Assembly: GCF_003610635.1 (NCBI RefSeq)
Contig: NZ_RAQJ01000001.1
Location: 1,178,474 to 1,242,473 of the forward strand
Reading direction: 5' to 3'
DNA: 64,000 nt
Origin: Ichthyenterobacterium magnum
GTDB taxonomy: Bacteria; Bacteroidota; Bacteroidia; Flavobacteriales; Flavobacteriaceae
In this document: in pieces, positions 61,611-64,000 of the stretch
How positions within the stretch are numbered: the first letter of the stretch is position 1
Layout of the letters: every line of letters begins with the position of its first letter
Translations under genes and position numbers: made by a program
The notes under the pieces: generated by a model
The model's database searches: none
What the model saw: only the letters and a program-made list of their open reading frames with translations
Told to the model about the DNA's origin: nothing

Positions 61611-64000
61611 ATGTCATCAAACAAGAAATACTGGAAAAGTGTTGAAGAGCTAAACGAGAATAGCTCTATTGTTGAGACGCTAAAACAAAACGAATTTGTA
61701 CAAGAAATTCCTACTGATGAGTTTTTAGGTGATAAAGAAGTATTAGAAGGGTCTTCAACTACGCGTCGTGATTTCTTAAAGTATGTTGGTTTTAGTACAG
61801 CAGCAGCATCTTTAGCTGCATGTGAAGGACCAGTAATTAAATCGATTCCATATGTAGTGCAACCGGAAGAAATTATTCCAGGTGTTGCCAATTACTATGC
61901 AACAACAATTGCAAATGGTTTTGATTTTGCTAGTGTTTTAGTTAAAACTCGCGAAGGTCGTCCAATAAAAATTGAAAACAATGACTTAGCTTCTACTAAT
62001 GGTAGTGCAAATGCTAGAGTTAATGCATCAGTTTTAGGATTATATGATAGTATGAGAGTACAAGGTCCAATGAAAGGCGATGCTGATATTTCTTGGAGTA
62101 CTTTTGATGCTGAAACAAATCAGAAACTTACAGATATTAAAAACGGAGGAAAAGAGATTGTGTTATTAACACAAACTTTTGCTAGTCCTTCAACAAGTAA
62201 ATTAATTTCTGAATTTGCTTCAAAATATGGTAATGTACGTCATGTAGTGTATGATGCAGTTTCAGAATCTGCTGCGCTAGATGCATATCAAGCTAAGTAT
62301 GGAGAACGCGGATTAGCTAATTACGATTTTGAAAAAGCAGGAACAATTGTTTCTATTGGCGCCGATTTCTTAGGAGATTGGCAAGGTGGAGGATTTGATT
62401 CTGGATACGCAAAAGGACGTGTACCACATCATGGAAAAATGTCTCGTCATATTCAGTTTGAATCTAATATGTCTTTGTCTGGAGCAAATGCAGATAAGCG
62501 TGTGCCTTTAACACCAAGTCAACAAAAATTAGCTTTAGCTAAATTATATAGTTATGTTGTAGGTAGTTCTGTTTCTGCAGATTTACCAGAACATATTAAT
62601 ACAGCAGTTCAAAAAGCAGCAGCCGAATTAAAAAAGGCTGGAAGTAAAGGTGTTGTTGTTACAGGAATTCAAGATACTAATGCGCAAACTGTAGCTTTAG
62701 AAATTAATGAATTTTTAAATAGTAAAGCATTTGATGCTTCTACACCAATAAAAACAAGACAAGGTAGTAATAATGCTGTTATGACTTTAATTGCTGATAT
62801 GAAAGCAGGAAAAGTTGGAGCAGTTATTATGAGTGGTGTTAATCCATTATACTCATTACCTAATGCTTCAGATTTTGCTGAAGGATTAAAGAAAACAGAT
62901 TTATCAGTTGCTTTTACGTTAAAAGCAGATGAAACAGCGATAGCATCAGATTATATTGCAGCTGCACCTCATTATTTAGAGTCTTGGGGAGATGTTGAAA
63001 TGAAAAAGGGACATTATGCATTAATGCAACCAACTATTCGTCCTTTATTTGATACTAGACAATTTCAAGACGCTTTATTAAAGTGGACCGGAAATGATGT
63101 TTCTTATCATGATTATATAAAACAAACCTGGAATGGTGGTTTATTAGGAGGAAGTTCTTTTAATAAAGCATTGCACGATGGTGTTTATGTAGGAGCTATT
63201 TCTACTGAAACAGTTGAAACTACTTCTGATGAAGTTGAAGAAGAAATAACTCAGACAGCTTCTGGAGCTGCAGCCAGAGCATTAGCATCTTCTGCAAAGT
63301 CTAGCGGTTTAGAATTAGCGTTATACACTAAAACAGGAATGGGAGATGGTCAACAAGCCAATAATCCTTGGTTACAAGAGTTCCCTGACCCAATCACAAG
63401 AGCTGCTTGGGATAATTATTTAACAGTTTCTGCTACAGATGCAAAAGCTTTAAATTTAATTAACGAAAATGTAGCAGATGGTGCGTTAAATGGTAGTTAT
63501 GCTAATGTTACTGCAAACGGAGTTACAATAAAAGTGCCTGTAATTATTCAGCCAGGTCAAGCTAAAGGTTCAGTTGGGCTTTCATTTGGATATGGTAAAA
63601 CAGCAGGCTTAAAAGAAGAAATGAAAACTGGTGTTAATGCTTATGCGTTATACCAAAATTTTAATACAGCTCAAAACGTTACTGTAGAGAAGGCAAACGG
63701 AATGCACGAGTTTGCATGTACGCAGCTTCAAAATACATTAATGGGTCGTGGTGATATTATTAAAGAAACAACTTTAGAAGTATTTAACACAAAAGATAAA
63801 AAACATTGGAATGCAATTCCTGTAGTGTCTTTAAACCATAAAGAAACTCCAGTAACATCTCCAGATGTTGATTTGTGGGAAGAGTTTGATCGTTCAATAG
63901 GGCATCACTTTAACTTATCTATAGACTTAAATGCTTGTACTGGTTGTGGTGCATGTGTGATTGCATGTCATGCAGAGAATAATGTACCAGTTGTAGGTAA
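61611..64000 (+). CDS. actB: Molybdopterin-oxidoreductase-like/ferredoxin subunit of alternative complex III (partial)
   Basis: Open for 796 codons to the window end; the C-terminus is missing. A twin-arginine-type segment (TTRRDFLKYVGFSTAAASLA) lies about 50 residues in, unusual in being internal. The body resembles the molybdopterin oxidoreductase fold without cofactor ligands that are easy to see. Near the window end LNACTGCGACVIACHAENNV starts the iron-sulfur cluster domain. This order (MopB-like then ferredoxin) is the ActB fusion of alternative complex III, and actA directly upstream supports it. Confidence 0.92.
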   Translation, partial: MSSNKKYWKSVEELNENSSIVETLKQNEFVQEIPTDEFLGDKEVLEGSSTTRRDFLKYVGFSTAAASLAACEGPVIKSIPYVVQPEEIIPGVANYYATTIANGFDFASVLVKTREGRPIKIENNDLASTNGSANARVNASVLGLYDSMRVQGPMKGDADISWSTFDAETNQKLTDIKNGGKEIVLLTQTFASPSTSKLISEFASKYGNVRHVVYDAVSESAALDAYQAKYGERGLANYDFEKAGTIVSIGADFLGDWQGGGFDSGYAKGRVPHHGKMSRHIQFESNMSLSGANADKRVPLTPSQQKLALAKLYSYVVGSSVSADLPEHINTAVQKAAAELKKAGSKGVVVTGIQDTNAQTVALEINEFLNSKAFDASTPIKTRQGSNNAVMTLIADMKAGKVGAVIMSGVNPLYSLPNASDFAEGLKKTDLSVAFTLKADETAIASDYIAAAPHYLESWGDVEMKKGHYALMQPTIRPLFDTRQFQDALLKWTGNDVSYHDYIKQTWNGGLLGGSSFNKALHDGVYVGAISTETVETTSDEVEEEITQTASGAAARALASSAKSSGLELALYTKTGMGDGQQANNPWLQEFPDPITRAAWDNYLTVSATDAKALNLINENVADGALNGSYANVTANGVTIKVPVIIQPGQAKGSVGLSFGYGKTAGLKEEMKTGVNAYALYQNFNTAQNVTVEKANGMHEFACTQLQNTLMGRGDIIKETTLEVFNTKDKKHWNAIPVVSLNHKETPVTSPDVDLWEEFDRSIGHHFNLSIDLNACTGCGACVIACHAENNVPVVG

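Noticed and set aside
1-64000. CRISPR array, insertion sequence, prophage or rRNA operon
   Set aside because: No regularly spaced repeats, transposase or integrase motifs, phage structural genes or rRNA sequence were seen.

Overview
The window is AT-rich, with very short intergenic gaps, almost no Shine-Dalgarno sequences, and upstream regions that repeatedly carry TAnnTTTG, sometimes with TTTG about 19 nt further upstream. That is the Bacteroidetes promoter pattern. Together with a type IX secretion C-terminal sorting domain, an alternative complex III locus, a GT117/DUF2723 protein and DUF5686- and PorT-like barrels, this points to a marine-type Flavobacteriaceae chromosome. The species cannot be named from the sequence alone. 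Most of the window is ordinary housekeeping DNA with accessory islands between.

Layout. 0-2.2 kb: phosphate uptake (OprP-like porin, then a PiT transporter cut by the window edge), minus strand. 2.3-6.6 kb: a decaying accessory region with two DUF6705-like lipoprotein paralogues (one frameshifted), a broken large lipoprotein gene with a JAMM-like motif, duplicated terminator/palindrome modules and an orphan NarL-type response regulator. 6.6-9.1 kb: retropepsin-like protein, TatD, asparaginase, tRNA-Ser. 9.2-12.4 kb: an ExbB/unknown/ExbD/ExbD operon followed by a PorT-like barrel. 12.4-13.3 kb: a PAP2-like membrane protein and an XRE regulator. 13.5-18.2 kb: the most interesting locus, a lipoprotein ending in a PoNe-type PD-(D/E)XK nuclease toxin, its PoNi-like (DUF1910/DUF1911) immunity protein, and an OmpA-domain periplasmic/outer-membrane protein.

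18.3-30.2 kb: rpoN, asnS, an RND/MMPL exporter, a Cys-rich lipoprotein, a DUF5686-like barrel, frr-pyrH, rpsB-tsf and rplM-rpsI. 30.4-34.1 kb: an ABC-F ATPase and a YgiQ radical SAM protein. 34.2-36.2 kb: a type II restriction-modification pair with convergent genes. 36.2-40.5 kb: polA and a T9SS-sorted glucose/sorbosone-dehydrogenase-like protein. 40.6-46 kb: a cyanophycin cluster (isoaspartyl peptidase, GNAT, cyanophycinase, cyanophycin synthetase). 46-54 kb: aldehyde dehydrogenase, metallophosphoesterase, a cysteine-less thioredoxin-fold protein, a polysaccharide deacetylase and GT117, then tRNA-Gln with a duplicated 3' end. 54.1-60 kb: UspA and the rimP-nusA-infB operon with a leader terminator hairpin. 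60.2-64 kb: the start of the alternative complex III operon (actA, partial actB).

How the parts work together. The toxin and immunity genes form an apparent effector/immunity pair. An XRE gene faces them across a 193-bp region holding two related perfect palindromes, one of them inside the XRE core promoter. The broken lipoprotein at 3.6-5.3 kb has the same layout (lipobox, Cys-containing region, Gly-rich linker, distinct C-terminal domain). This suggests a family of lipoprotein-borne polymorphic toxins with one live and one dead member in this window. The cyanophycin genes would make, cut and finish degrading an Asp-Arg storage polymer.
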